Of a stretch of 64,000 bases of DNA, positions 43,661 to 55,049 are shown one piece after another. Source of the DNA: Oceanidesulfovibrio marinus. GTDB lineage: Bacteria; Desulfobacterota; Desulfovibrionia; Desulfovibrionales; Desulfovibrionaceae. The stretch covers positions 3,875,322-3,939,321 of the forward strand of contig NZ_CP039543.1 in the NCBI RefSeq assembly GCF_013085545.1. Direction: 5' to 3'. Each line of letters opens with the position of its first letter. Within the stretch, counting starts at the first letter, position 1. A program made the translations under genes and the position numbers. The notes beneath the pieces are model-generated. The model made no database searches, was not told where the DNA came from, and saw nothing but the letters and a program-made list of their open reading frames with translations.

Positions 43661-43715
43661 GTCGTCTGCTCCTCGTTCGAAGTGTCGGGCGCTTCGCCCG
43701 CAGGCGTCCTTTGTC

Positions 43716-46829
<3,114 letters not shown>

Positions 46830-46968
46830 GCGTGCTCCTTTTTCTTGGGAGGGCGGACGATTACACAGTGTGCATCGGACGGGCGGCCGGGTCAACGCCA
46901 CGCGGTAATTTCGGCGCTTGCAGGCAACGCCTGCCAGGGGTAGGTCGGAGAGCTGGAGGTTTGTGCAA

Positions 46969-48159
46969 ATGACCATCGAGTACAATCACCTGCGCTGCAT
47001 CATCGATCTGGACGCGTTGTGCGACAACTACACGCTGCTGCGGTCGCGGGTTCCTGAAACAAGTCAAGTTATTGCCGTGGTCAAGGCCGACGCCTATGGT
47101 CACGGTCTGGAAGCATGCGCTCATGCCCTGGAGTCGCTCCAGGGAAAAGAGGGCGGCGAGCCCGTCATGTACGCCGTGGGCACGGCCGAGGAGGGAGCGA
47201 ACCTGCGCCGGGCCGGCGTCACGGGGCGCATCCTGCTTCTGCTGGGCATTCAAAACCCTGAGGATACGACGCTGTGCCTGGAGCACGGGCTGACCCCGGT
47301 GCTCTCGCGCGTGGCGCAGATTTCGCCCCTGGCCGCGGCGGCGGAAATCGTCGGTACAAGCGTGGACATCGCCATCAAGTTCGACACCGGCATGGCGCGC
47401 CTGGGCCTGACCGACGCGGACATCCCCGACCTGTGCAAAACGCTGGACAGCCGCCCCCGGGTGGAGGCGGTGTGGGCCGTGACCCACCTGGCCACGGCCG
47501 ATGCGCCGGACGACGAGCCCTTTGTGCGCGAGCAGGCCGAGCGTTTCGCAGACAACGTGGCCAAGCTGCACGCCTGCGGCCACAAGGTCTACGCCACCAT
47601 GGCCAACTCGGCCGGCATGCTGGGCTACCCGGAGTTCGCCCTGGACGGCGTGCGCGTGGGCATCGCCCTGTACGGGGCCAACCCCTTCCTCGGGACGAGT
47701 TGGGAGGAGAAGGGCGCCGGGCTCAAGCAGGTGATGCGCGTGGAAGCGCCGGTGTACCAGGTGCACGCGCTCAAGCGCGGCGAGTCCATCAGCTACGGCC
47801 GGACATTCACCGCGCCCAAGGACATGACCGTAGCCGTGCTGGGCGTTGGCTATGCGGACGGCTACTCCCGCGGGCTTTCCAACAAGGCCCAGGTGCAGAT
47901 ATTGGGCAAGCGCGCGCCCATCGTGGGCCGGGTCTGCATGCAGATGACGGCCGTGGACGTGACCGGCATCCCTGGCGTAGAGCCCGGCCAGTACGCCTGC
48001 CTGCTGGGCGGCGACGGCGAGCAGGCCATAACGGCCGAGGAGCTGGCCGCGTGGTGGGGCACCATTACCTACGAGGCGTTCTGCCTGCTGGGCATGAATC
48101 GGCGCACCTACGTGGGCAAGGCCGCACAAGGGCTTGACATGCACCAGGACTCATACTAA
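46969..48159 (+). CDS. alr: Alanine racemase
   Basis: A 396-residue PLP enzyme interconverting L- and D-alanine for peptidoglycan. The PLP-lysine motif AVVKADAYGHGLEACAHAL is near the N terminus (Lys about 40). Others are IKFDTGMARLGL, NSAGMLGYPEFALDGVRVGI, LYGANPF, GESISYGRTFTAPKDMTVAVL, VGYADGYSRGLSNKAQV and VGRVCMQMTAVDVT with the catalytic Tyr region intact. GGAGGT lies eight bases before the ATG at 46969. Length is normal. It precedes the rpsF-rpsR-rplI operon by 80 bp and may be co-transcribed with it. Confidence 0.96.
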   Translation: MTIEYNHLRCIIDLDALCDNYTLLRSRVPETSQVIAVVKADAYGHGLEACAHALESLQGKEGGEPVMYAVGTAEEGANLRRAGVTGRILLLLGIQNPEDTTLCLEHGLTPVLSRVAQISPLAAAAEIVGTSVDIAIKFDTGMARLGLTDADIPDLCKTLDSRPRVEAVWAVTHLATADAPDDEPFVREQAERFADNVAKLHACGHKVYATMANSAGMLGYPEFALDGVRVGIALYGANPFLGTSWEEKGAGLKQVMRVEAPVYQVHALKRGESISYGRTFTAPKDMTVAVLGVGYADGYSRGLSNKAQVQILGKRAPIVGRVCMQMTAVDVTGIPGVEPGQYACLLGGDGEQAITAEELAAWWGTITYEAFCLLGMNRRTYVGKAAQGLDMHQDSY

Positions 48160-48239
48160 AAGACGCGTTTCCACCTTGCTCTCCGCCGTACCTTCCCAGC
48201 CTGGGCGAGCGGAGGGCCATAGACCGCAAGGAGGCATTC

Positions 48240-48557
48240 ATGCGTAAGTACGAGACCCTCCTCCTCTTGAGCCCAGAGCTTTCGAGCGAGGAGATGCAGG
48301 CTGTCATGGACACCCTCAAGGGCGTGATCGACCGCGAGGGCGGCTCCGTGATCGTCGAGGACGACTGGGGCATGCGCGAGCTCGCGTACCCCGTGCGCAA
48401 GGTCATGCGCGGCCACTACATTCGCCTGGAGTACGCTGCTCCCGGCGCGACCGTGCAGGAGCTGGAGCGTATCATTCGGATCACCGAGGGCATCTTCAAG
48501 TTCGTCACCGTACAGCTCGATGCGAACTACGAGCCCAGCAGCGAGGAGGCAGCGTAA
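48240..48557 (+). CDS. rpsF: 30S ribosomal protein S6
   Basis: A 105-residue ribosomal protein that binds the central domain of 16S rRNA as a heterodimer with S18. [51 protein letters not shown] and [19 protein letters not shown] are standard. AAGGAGG lies eight bases before the ATG. First gene of rpsF-rpsR-rplI; rpsR starts 1 bp after its stop. Confidence 0.98.
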   Translation: MRKYETLLLLSPELSSEEMQAVMDTLKGVIDREGGSVIVEDDWGMRELAYPVRKVMRGHYIRLEYAAPGATVQELERIIRITEGIFKFVTVQLDANYEPSSEEAA

Positions 48558-48558
48558 C

Positions 48559-48822
48559 ATGGCATTCAAGAAACGTTTTGCACCCCGGCGTAAGTTCTGC
48601 CGCTTCTGTGCGAATCCCGAGCTGCCTCTGGACTACAAGCGTCCTGATATCCTGAAGGATTTCACCACGGAGCGGGGCAAGATCATTGCCCGTCGTATTA
48701 CAGGCACCTGCGCGAAGCATCAGCGCCAGCTTACCACAGAAATCAAGCGCGCCCGGCAAATGGCCCTCCTGTACTACACGGCCACGCACTCGAGCGAGGT
48801 GCTCAAGAAGACGGGACTGTAG
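48559..48822 (+). CDS. rpsR: 30S ribosomal protein S18
   Basis: An 87-residue S18. It begins [20 protein letters not shown] with a CxxC pair retained, then [40 protein letters not shown] and [10 protein letters not shown]. The Cys-containing (C+) version often goes with zinc binding. The ATG at 48559 is one base after the rpsF stop, with GAGGAGG inside the end of rpsF. S6 and S18 assemble together on the 30S platform. Confidence 0.98.
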   Translation: MAFKKRFAPRRKFCRFCANPELPLDYKRPDILKDFTTERGKIIARRITGTCAKHQRQLTTEIKRARQMALLYYTATHSSEVLKKTGL

Positions 48823-48833
48823 GAGGATATGCC

Positions 48834-49484
48834 ATGAAGCTCATACTCAGAGCCGATGTGGACAACCTGGGCGCCCTTGGCGATATCGTCACGGTGAAGC
48901 CCGGATATGGCCGCAACTACTTGATTCCCCAGGGCCTTGCCATGCCGGCGTCCGACGCGAACCTCAAGGTGTTCGAGCTGGAGCGCAGGAAGCTGCAGGC
49001 CAAGATGGACTCCGCCAAGGCCGAGGCCCAGGACATCGCCACCAAGGCCGCCGGCGCGGACATCATCATCGAAGTGCGCGTGGGCGAGAACAACCGTCTC
49101 TACGGTTCGGTCACCGCCAACGACATCGCAACGGCCATCGCCAAGGCTGCCGGCATCGAGGACGAGAAGATCGATCGCCGCAAGCTGTTGCTGGACGAGG
49201 CCATTCGCGCTCTCGGCTTCTACGAGATTCCCTTCCGCCCGTACCCCGGCGTGGAAGAGACCGTGACCGTCAAGGTCATCCGCCACGGCGGCACCGTGGA
49301 GGAAGTCGAGGAGCTGGAAGCCCAGCGCCGCGCTGAAGAGGCCGGTGAGACTCTGGCCGCCGCCGGCGAGGAAGAGGCTGTGGCCGAAGAAGCCGCCGCC
49401 GAAGGCGAGGAAGCTCCGGCCGAGGCCGCTGCTCCCGAAGCTGCCGCACCGGAAGCCGCCGAAGAGTCGGACGAGAACGCCTAA
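48834..49484 (+). CDS. rplI: 50S ribosomal protein L9 with long acidic tail
   Basis: A 216-residue L9. The N-terminal domain has MKLILRADVDNLGALGDIVTV and GYGRNYLIPQGLAMPAS. The connecting helix and the C-terminal domain (YGSVTANDIATAI, IDRRKLLLDEAIRALGFYEI, HGGTVEEV) are complete by about residue 150. The last ~65 residues are an extra low-complexity tail of Glu and Ala with some Pro, not part of standard L9 (about 148-150 residues). AGGAGG lies before the ATG. A terminator and repeat R2b follow, separating it from dnaB. Confidence 0.96.
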   Translation: MKLILRADVDNLGALGDIVTVKPGYGRNYLIPQGLAMPASDANLKVFELERRKLQAKMDSAKAEAQDIATKAAGADIIIEVRVGENNRLYGSVTANDIATAIAKAAGIEDEKIDRRKLLLDEAIRALGFYEIPFRPYPGVEETVTVKVIRHGGTVEEVEELEAQRRAEEAGETLAAAGEEEAVAEEAAAEGEEAPAEAAAPEAAAPEAAEESDENA

Positions 49485-49510
49485 GAGGCTGTTTCAACAG
49501 CAACCTCCAG

Positions 49511-49632
49511 GGCTGTTCATAGATCACGCTGGCAAGGCGCAGGAAAAGTTCAAGAGCGATACGTAGCTGCAATACGTAAGGGTTTGAACTTTTCCCGGCA
49601 ACGCCACCAGCGGGAGAGTTTCAACAGTCTGC
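49511..49632. repeat. Repeat family R2, copy b (reverse orientation)
   Basis: Reverse-oriented relative of copies a and c: GGCTGTTCATAGATCACGCTGGCAAG begins the copy in this orientation and a block ending TTTCAACAGTCTGC (49619-49632) closes it. Inner complementary blocks GGAAAAGTTCAA and TTGAACTTTTCC (about 49541-49594) flank TACGTAGCTGCAATACGTA. An additional AGAGGCTGTTTCAACAGC lies just upstream (49485-49502), next to the rplI stop. Shown motif lengths are kept short; the full copy is 122 bp. Confidence 0.8.
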
Positions 49633-49674
49633 GGGTCGGCGCCGGCAATGTCCGGTTCCGGCCCGCTTTTTCTT
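49631..49674 (+). terminator. Rho-independent terminator after rplI
   Basis: GCGGGTCGGCGCCGG (49631-49645) pairs with CCGGTTCCGGCCCGC (49652-49666) with only two or three mismatches, followed by TTTTTCTT. It overlaps the end of repeat R2b and should end the rpsF-rpsR-rplI transcript, giving dnaB its own promoter in 49675-49755. Confidence 0.82.
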
Positions 49675-49755
49675 ATATTTCAGCGGGTGGCGCGATTCCG
49701 TTCCGCTCCACACATCCTTTGCCACTAGCGGGCGAAGAAGGTAAGCTCCGACGCC

Positions 49756-51189
49756 ATGAGCGATCAGTCCTACAACGCCGCCGGACCGTCCGGCCGTCCG
49801 TCCAAGCGTTCGGACGCCGGCACCGCCGATCTGTTGCGCAAGGTTCCGCCCCACAGCCTGGAGGCGGAGCAGGCAGTCCTCGGCGGCATCTTCATCAAAT
49901 CCAGCGTCTTCCACTCCCTGGTAGACATCCTGGCGGAAGAGGATTTCTACTATCCCGCCCACCAGGCCGTTTATCGCGCTTTTCTCGATCTCTACTCCAA
50001 GTCCGTGCCCATCGACCTGGTCACCGTGGCCGAGTACTTGAAGGGCCGTAGCGAGCTGGAGCAGGTCGGCGGCGCGCCGTACCTGGCCGAGCTGGCCCAG
50101 TCCGTCATCTCCGCGTCCAACGCAGAGTACCACGCCAAGATCGTGCGCGATAAAGCCGTGCAGCGCGAACTCATCGAGGCCGGCACCGGCATCGTTGCTT
50201 CCTGCTTTGAAGGCGGCAAGGAAGTGGAGGCCATTCTGGAAGAGGCCGAGCAGTCGGTCTTCAAGATCGCGGAGCGCACCTCCGGCTCGGTGTTCGCGCA
50301 GTCCAAGCAGCTTGTGGACAACGTCTTCAAGGACCTGCAGGCCCGCGTGGAACGCAAGGAGCTCGTCACCGGCGTGCCCACCGGCTACCAGAAGCTCAAC
50401 GAGATGACCGCCGGGTTCCAGCCCTCGGACCTCATCATCGTTGCCGCGCGGCCTTCCATGGGTAAGACGGCCTTTGCCTTGAACGTGGCCATGCGCGCCG
50501 CCGTCATGGACGATACGCCCACGGCCATCTACTCCCTGGAGATGTCCAAGGAGCAGCTCATGCAGCGCATGCTCTGCGCCTGGGGCAAGGTGGACCTGGC
50601 CGGTCTGCGGCGCGGCTACATCAACGACGACGACTGGTCGCGGCTCTACGATGCGGCCGACCACCTCTCCCGCGCGCCCATCTTCATCGACGACACGCCG
50701 TCCCTCTCCACGGTGGAGATCCGCGGCCGCTCGCGGCGGCTCAAGATGGAGCACAACCTCGGCCTCGTGGTGGTGGACTACCTGCAGCTCATGCGCGCCG
50801 GCCGGAACATCGACTCCCGCGAGCAGGAGATCTCGGAAATTTCCCGCTCCCTCAAGGCCCTGGCCAAAGAGCTGGACCTGCCGGTCATCGCGCTTTCGCA
50901 GCTCAACCGCAAGGTGGAGGAGCGTAGCGACAAGAAGCCGGTGCTCTCCGACCTGCGCGAGTCCGGCGCCATCGAGCAGGACGCCGACGTGATCATCTTC
51001 ATCTACCGCGATGAGGTCTACAACAAGAAGGACGACAACCCGAAAAAGGGCACCGCGGACATCATCATCGGCAAGCAGCGCAACGGCCCCACCGGCGAGG
51101 TGCACCTGGCCTACCTGGGCTACTGCACCGCCTTTGAAGAGCTCACGGACTACGCCCCGCCCATGGAGTTGGGCGGCGTTCCCGCCTGA
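49756..51189 (+). CDS. dnaB: Replicative DNA helicase DnaB
   Basis: A 477-residue hexameric helicase of the replication fork. The N-terminal domain has [20 protein letters not shown]. The C-terminal RecA-like domain has [38 protein letters not shown] (Walker A, about residues 229-246), [26 protein letters not shown] (Walker B), [20 protein letters not shown] and [20 protein letters not shown]. No intein. The ATG at 49756 gives the family start after a short Ser/Pro leader. The order alr, rpsF, rpsR, rplI, dnaB is widely conserved, although here a terminator and repeat R2b intervene. Confidence 0.98.
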   Translation: MSDQSYNAAGPSGRPSKRSDAGTADLLRKVPPHSLEAEQAVLGGIFIKSSVFHSLVDILAEEDFYYPAHQAVYRAFLDLYSKSVPIDLVTVAEYLKGRSELEQVGGAPYLAELAQSVISASNAEYHAKIVRDKAVQRELIEAGTGIVASCFEGGKEVEAILEEAEQSVFKIAERTSGSVFAQSKQLVDNVFKDLQARVERKELVTGVPTGYQKLNEMTAGFQPSDLIIVAARPSMGKTAFALNVAMRAAVMDDTPTAIYSLEMSKEQLMQRMLCAWGKVDLAGLRRGYINDDDWSRLYDAADHLSRAPIFIDDTPSLSTVEIRGRSRRLKMEHNLGLVVVDYLQLMRAGRNIDSREQEISEISRSLKALAKELDLPVIALSQLNRKVEERSDKKPVLSDLRESGAIEQDADVIIFIYRDEVYNKKDDNPKKGTADIIIGKQRNGPTGEVHLAYLGYCTAFEELTDYAPPMELGGVPA

Positions 51190-51242
51190 GTAATCCCGGA
51201 CCACACGCCTCCCCGCCATCACTCACTTTTTCGAGGACACGC

Positions 51243-52544
51243 ATGGAAATCTTTCACCCCGCAGAGATTCTGAGCCGCGACGAAATAGCTGCCGTGCAGA
51301 CGCGGCGGCTTGCACGCGTCGTGAAACGCGCCGCCAGGTCGCCGTTCTACAAGGCCAAGCTGGACGAGATGGGCGTCGATCCCGAGTCCATCACCAGCCT
51401 GGATGACCTGACCCGGCTGCCCCTGACCACAAAAGACGACCTGCGCGCCAGCTACCCCTTCGGCATGCTGGCCGACGAGCACCGCGAGCTCGTACGGTTG
51501 CACGCCTCCAGCGGCACCACCGGCGCACCCACCGTGGTCTACCACACGGAAAAGGACCTGCGGACCTGGGCCGACCTCATGGCGCGCTGCATGCACATGG
51601 CCGGCATGCGCAAGGAAGACGTGTTCCAGAACATCGCTGGCTACGGCCTGTTCACCGGCGGCCTCGGCATCCACTACGGCGCAGAGCGCCTGGGCTGCCT
51701 GACCATCCCGGCCGGCGCCGGCAACACGGCCCGGCAGATCAAGCTGCTGCGCGACTTCAACGTCTCGGCCGTGCACATCATTCCCTCGTACGCCCTCTAT
51801 CTGGCCGGCGTGGTGGCCGAGCAGGGGCTCGACCCGCGAGACTTGCCGCCGCGCATCGCGCTGATCGGAGCCGAGCCGCACTCCGAGGAGGCCCGCCGCC
51901 GCATCGAGGAGATGCTCGGGCTCAAGGCGTACAACTCCTACGGCCTCTCGGAAATGAACGGGCCTGGCGTGGCCTTCGAGTGCGAGCACCAGAACGGCAT
52001 GCACCTCTGGGAGGACTCCTACATCGCCGAGATCCTGGACCCCCAGACTCAGGAGCCCGTGGCCGAAGGCGAGGTGGGTGAGCTCGTGATGACCACCCTG
52101 ACGCGCGAGGCCATGCCGCTGCTGCGCTACCGCACACGCGACCTCACGCGGTTCCTGCCCGGCGAGTGCGCCTGCGGCCGGTTGCACCGCCGCATCGACC
52201 GTATTACCGGCCGCGCCGACGACATGCTCATCATCAAGGGCGTGAACATCTACCCCATGCAGATCGAGAAGATTCTCCTGGCCGTGCCCGAGGTGGCCCA
52301 GAACTACCAGATCGTGCTGGAACGCGAAGGCTACATCGACCAGATCAAGGTGCGCGTCGAGATCAAGGAAGAGTTCTTTATCGAAGACATGCGCGTGCTC
52401 GGCGGCATTCAGAAACGCATCGCCGGGCTCCTGCGCAACGAGCTTCTCGTCACCCCGCGCGTGGAGCTTGTCGAAGCCAAAAGCCTGCCCACCAGCGAAG
52501 GCAAAGCCTCCCGCGTGGTGGACCTGCGCGAAACCAAGGACTAG
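51243..52544 (+). CDS. paaK: Phenylacetate-CoA ligase
   Basis: A 433-residue adenylate-forming ligase that makes aryl-CoA from aryl acid, ATP and CoA. It contains the canonical P-loop HASSGTTGAPTVVYHT (about residues 92-107), FQNIAGYGLFTGGLGIHYGA, IPAGAGNTARQIKLL, SYGLSEMNGPGVAFEC, LLRYRTRDLTRFLPGECACG, RIDRITGRADDMLIIKGVNIYPMQIE and the C-terminal lysine motif SEGKASRVVDLRETKD. All catalytic elements are intact, unlike its paralogue at 25214. It follows dnaB by 53 bp. In anaerobes this enzyme usually works with indolepyruvate/arylpyruvate ferredoxin oxidoreductases in aromatic amino acid breakdown; none is in view. Confidence 0.93.
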   Translation: MEIFHPAEILSRDEIAAVQTRRLARVVKRAARSPFYKAKLDEMGVDPESITSLDDLTRLPLTTKDDLRASYPFGMLADEHRELVRLHASSGTTGAPTVVYHTEKDLRTWADLMARCMHMAGMRKEDVFQNIAGYGLFTGGLGIHYGAERLGCLTIPAGAGNTARQIKLLRDFNVSAVHIIPSYALYLAGVVAEQGLDPRDLPPRIALIGAEPHSEEARRRIEEMLGLKAYNSYGLSEMNGPGVAFECEHQNGMHLWEDSYIAEILDPQTQEPVAEGEVGELVMTTLTREAMPLLRYRTRDLTRFLPGECACGRLHRRIDRITGRADDMLIIKGVNIYPMQIEKILLAVPEVAQNYQIVLEREGYIDQIKVRVEIKEEFFIEDMRVLGGIQKRIAGLLRNELLVTPRVELVEAKSLPTSEGKASRVVDLRETKD

Positions 52545-52562
52545 GCACGGCCTGGTTTTTGT

Positions 52563-52616
52563 CTGGGGAACGCTGTCCCCCAGGCCCTGGCGGGTTCCAA
52601 GGGCAGAGCCCTTGGG
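52563..52616. repeat. Repeat family R1, copy f (short form)
   Basis: A 54-bp version with only the first and last hairpins: GGGGAACGCTGTCCCC (about 52565-52580) and CCAAGGGCAGAGCCCTTGG (52597-52615). It starts 18 bp after the phenylacetate-CoA ligase stop. Confidence 0.75.
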
Positions 52617-52649
52617 CAACATACGAGAATCACAACCAGGATCATTTCC

Positions 52650-53156
52650 ATGGAACACGTGTGGATTATACTGTTCATCGTGCTGCTGGCGGCGCTGATG
52701 CCGTTGCACATGCTGGCCCTGCCGGTGAACTGGGTGGCGCTGGGGCTCATCTTCGTGTGGCGTTGGACGCATCCGGAGCTGGCCATTTCGCTGTCGTTCA
52801 TGCTGCTGCTCGTGGGCATCTGCCTGCTGGGCGAGCTGGCCGAGTTTCTGTTCAAGTACTACGGGACCAAGAAGTACGGCGGCACCAGGAAGGGCGGCTG
52901 GGGCGGCATCATCGGGGCCATCATCGGAGCCATCACCGGCGCGCCGTTCTTTTTCGGCTTCGGCGCCGTGGTGGGTGCACTCCTGGGCGCATACGCCGGC
53001 TGTCTGATCATCGAGCTGGGCCAGGACCGCAGCTGGCCCGAGGCGCGCAAGGCGGCCATGGGCGCCATGCTGGGCAACTTCGCCGGCCTAGTGGCCAAGC
53101 TGGGCCTGGGCATCACCATGCTGGTGCTCACCGTGCCGCGCATCTGGCCGGGCTAA
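52650..53156 (+). CDS. DUF456 membrane protein
   Basis: A 168-residue integral membrane protein. It shows about four hydrophobic segments, with glycine-rich helices in the second half (GGWGGIIGAIIGAITGAPFF, GFGAVVGALLGAYAGCLIIE), typical of DUF456. The LGELAEFLFKYYGTKKYGGT stretch and the closing GNFAGLVAKLGLGITMLVLT also fit. Function is unknown; the glycine-zipper-like helices suggest packing in the inner membrane. It sits between two R1 repeats, unlinked to neighbours in function. The start codon has a weak upstream AGGATCATTTCC. Confidence 0.85.
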   Translation: MEHVWIILFIVLLAALMPLHMLALPVNWVALGLIFVWRWTHPELAISLSFMLLLVGICLLGELAEFLFKYYGTKKYGGTRKGGWGGIIGAIIGAITGAPFFFGFGAVVGALLGAYAGCLIIELGQDRSWPEARKAAMGAMLGNFAGLVAKLGLGITMLVLTVPRIWPG

Positions 53157-53192
53157 CTGTCCATATTTTTAGTCGATGTTTGTTTTTCTGGC

Positions 53193-53310
53193 CCAAGGGC
53201 TCTGCCCTTGGAACCCGCCAGGGAACATTGCTCCCCGGCAGAGGGCCTGGGGGACAGAGTCCCCCAGATGAGCCAGTCTGAAGCCACACAGTGGGGGACA
53301 GCGTCCCCCA
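53193..53310. repeat. Repeat family R1, copy g (inverted, with extra hairpin)
   Basis: The element is inverted relative to copy f: CCAAGGGCTCTGCCCTTGG (53193-53211) comes first, then CCAGGGAACATTGCTCCCCGG-like DNA, then TGGGGGACAGAGTCCCCCA (about 53248-53266). A second separate TGGGGGACAGCGTCCCCCA hairpin follows at about 53292-53310, so this gap holds one copy plus an additional end unit. Confidence 0.78.
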
Positions 53311-53335
53311 GTTAAAATAGACTATCGAGTCTTCC

Positions 53336-54100
53336 ATGCTCTCAAATCTTGCCATTGTTCTGGTCAAAACCAAGTTTCCTGAAAATGTAGGCAGCGCGGC
53401 CCGGGCCATGGCCAACATGGGCGCATCCGAGCTCGTGCTGGTTTCGCCGCAGAGCTGGGACGAGGATCGCGCGTTGGCTCTGGCCACGCCCAAGGGCGCG
53501 CCCATCGTGCGTACGGCGCGTGTTGTGGACAATCTGGAAACGGCCCTGGCCGACTACGTGAAGGTCTACGCCACCACGGCGCGGACCGGTGGATGGCGCA
53601 AGGGCATCCAGACCCCGGCCCAGGCGGCGGCCGAGGCGCACGAGTTCATGGGCGAAGGCAAGATCGCGGTGGTCTTCGGGCCGGAGGATCGCGGCCTGAC
53701 CAACGAGGAGGTGGAGATAGCCAGCCGGCTGCTGACCATCCCCACGGTGGACGACGCCAGCTCGCTGAACCTGGCCCAGGCCGTGCTCGTTGTCCTCTAC
53801 CAGTGGTTCGCCTCCGCGCCGGGCGCGCCGTTCCGTCCTTCCGGCCCCCCCACCTCGCGCCTGGCCACGCATTCGGAGCAGGAGTCGCTCTTCGCCACGC
53901 TGCAGGAGACCCTCCTGGCCATCGACTTTCTCAAGGACGACAACCCCTCCTACTGGATGCTGCCGGTGCGGCGCTTCCTGGCGCGCATCAAGCTGCGCAA
54001 GAGCGAGTTCAACCTGCTCATGGGCATCTGCCGGCAGGTGCGCTGGATGTGCTCGCAGCGGGGGCTGGCTCCGCACCGGGACGAGAAGGACGCGGAGTAG
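53336..54100 (+). CDS. trmJ: tRNA/rRNA methyltransferase, TrmJ-type (SpoU/TrmH family)
   Basis: A 254-residue trefoil-knot methyltransferase. Family motifs are LAIVLVKTKFPENVGSAARA (motif 1), VVFGPEDRGLTNEEVE (motif 2) and PTVDDASSLNLAQAVLVVLY (motif 3, knot). The C-terminal extension (about residues 165-254) matches TrmJ/LasT-like proteins, which 2'-O-methylate position 32 of tRNAs. Cytosolic. It ends with the basic tail APHRDEKDAE. It faces the CBS-ACT gene across a terminator. The ATG at 53336 follows directly after R1 copy g. Confidence 0.9.
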   Translation: MLSNLAIVLVKTKFPENVGSAARAMANMGASELVLVSPQSWDEDRALALATPKGAPIVRTARVVDNLETALADYVKVYATTARTGGWRKGIQTPAQAAAEAHEFMGEGKIAVVFGPEDRGLTNEEVEIASRLLTIPTVDDASSLNLAQAVLVVLYQWFASAPGAPFRPSGPPTSRLATHSEQESLFATLQETLLAIDFLKDDNPSYWMLPVRRFLARIKLRKSEFNLLMGICRQVRWMCSQRGLAPHRDEKDAE

Positions 54101-54144
54101 CCGCCGTCCTGCCACTGCTTCCCGGCGACGGTCCTCCCATTGAC

Positions 54145-54175
54145 GAAAAAAAGGCCGCAGCGAAACGCCGCGGCC
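54145..54175 (-). terminator. Rho-independent terminator for the CBS-ACT gene
   Basis: On the minus strand: GGCCGCGGCG, loop TTT, CGCTGCGGCC, then a run of seven T. Plus-strand coordinates of the arms are 54153-54162 and 54166-54175, with one mismatch. Its A-run on the plus strand is less suited to end trmJ. Confidence 0.82.
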
Positions 54176-54202
54176 TGTGCAGACTGGTATTGCGCGCTGG
54201 AA

Positions 54203-54877
54203 TCAGACCAGCGGATGAACGCGCTCGCGCGCCCAGTAGACCATGTTGTATTTGACCTTGAGGGCTTCGACAATGGTGTTCTCGTCGGAACGGTCCATGG
54301 GCTGGAGGCGGATGTAGACCTCGCGGCGGCCTTCATCGGAGTGCTCCATGGTGGTGAGGATGGAGACCACGCGGGCGCCCTTGCCGCGGAGATCATCCAG
54401 AATGGTGCGCAGAGAGCCGGATTCCGTGGGCAGGTCGAAGCCCATTTGCACGCCGCCGTACTTGGCGCCGGTGATGGCGATGAGGACTTTGAAGATGTCC
54501 GAGTCCGAGATGATGCCCACAACTTTTCCGTCTTCATCGGTTACGGGCAACGAGCCGATGTTCTTCTCCTCCAGGAACAAAGCCGCTGATTCGACCGTGT
54601 CCGTCGGCGCGATGCTGAACGCCGGGGAGCTCATGATGTCTTTGATCTTGATGGAGGCGATGAGGTAGTACAACTCGTGGACGTCGAGGGTGGTGGCCTT
54701 GGAGGGCGAGGCCGCCCTGATATCGCGGTCTGAAACGATGCCCACGAGACGGCCGCCCTTGTCCACCACGGGGAGTTGGCTTATCTTGTTTTCCTTCATG
54801 ATCTTGGACGCCTCGGGCATGGGGGTGTCCTGAGTAACGGTGATGACGTTGGAAGTCATCCAGTCGCGTACGAGCAT
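54203..54877 (-). CDS. CBS-domain pair plus ACT domain protein
   Basis: A 224-residue cytosolic regulator. Two CBS motifs: MLVRDWMTSNVITVTQDTPM...DKGGRLVGIVSDRDIRAA (about 1-60) and IKDIMSSPAFSIAPTDTVES...DEDGKVVGIISDSDIFKVLI (about 77-135). A C-terminal ACT-like domain (about 140-215) has GFDLPTESGSLRTILDDLRG and ARVVSILTTMEHSDEGRREV. The CBS pair usually binds adenosine nucleotides and ACT domains bind amino acids, so this could sense energy or amino acid status; the effector and target are unknown. AGGAGG lies before the ATG at 54877. yitT starts 172 bp away on the other strand. Confidence 0.9.
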   Translation of the reverse strand: MLVRDWMTSNVITVTQDTPMPEASKIMKENKISQLPVVDKGGRLVGIVSDRDIRAASPSKATTLDVHELYYLIASIKIKDIMSSPAFSIAPTDTVESAALFLEEKNIGSLPVTDEDGKVVGIISDSDIFKVLIAITGAKYGGVQMGFDLPTESGSLRTILDDLRGKGARVVSILTTMEHSDEGRREVYIRLQPMDRSDENTIVEALKVKYNMVYWARERVHPLV

Positions 54878-55049
54878 GGCATCCTCCTGATTTGTTGGTA
54901 TGATATCGTAATCTTGAAAACAGAGCTACTATCCGTTGCGTTTTTCCACGAGACGCCGGAAAGAGCCGGCAATCCGTTTGTCGGCGTGTACTCGAAATAC
55001 GTAAGCTTGTGAACATCCCGCACCATCGCGCGGGGCTGGAGTTGCGATT

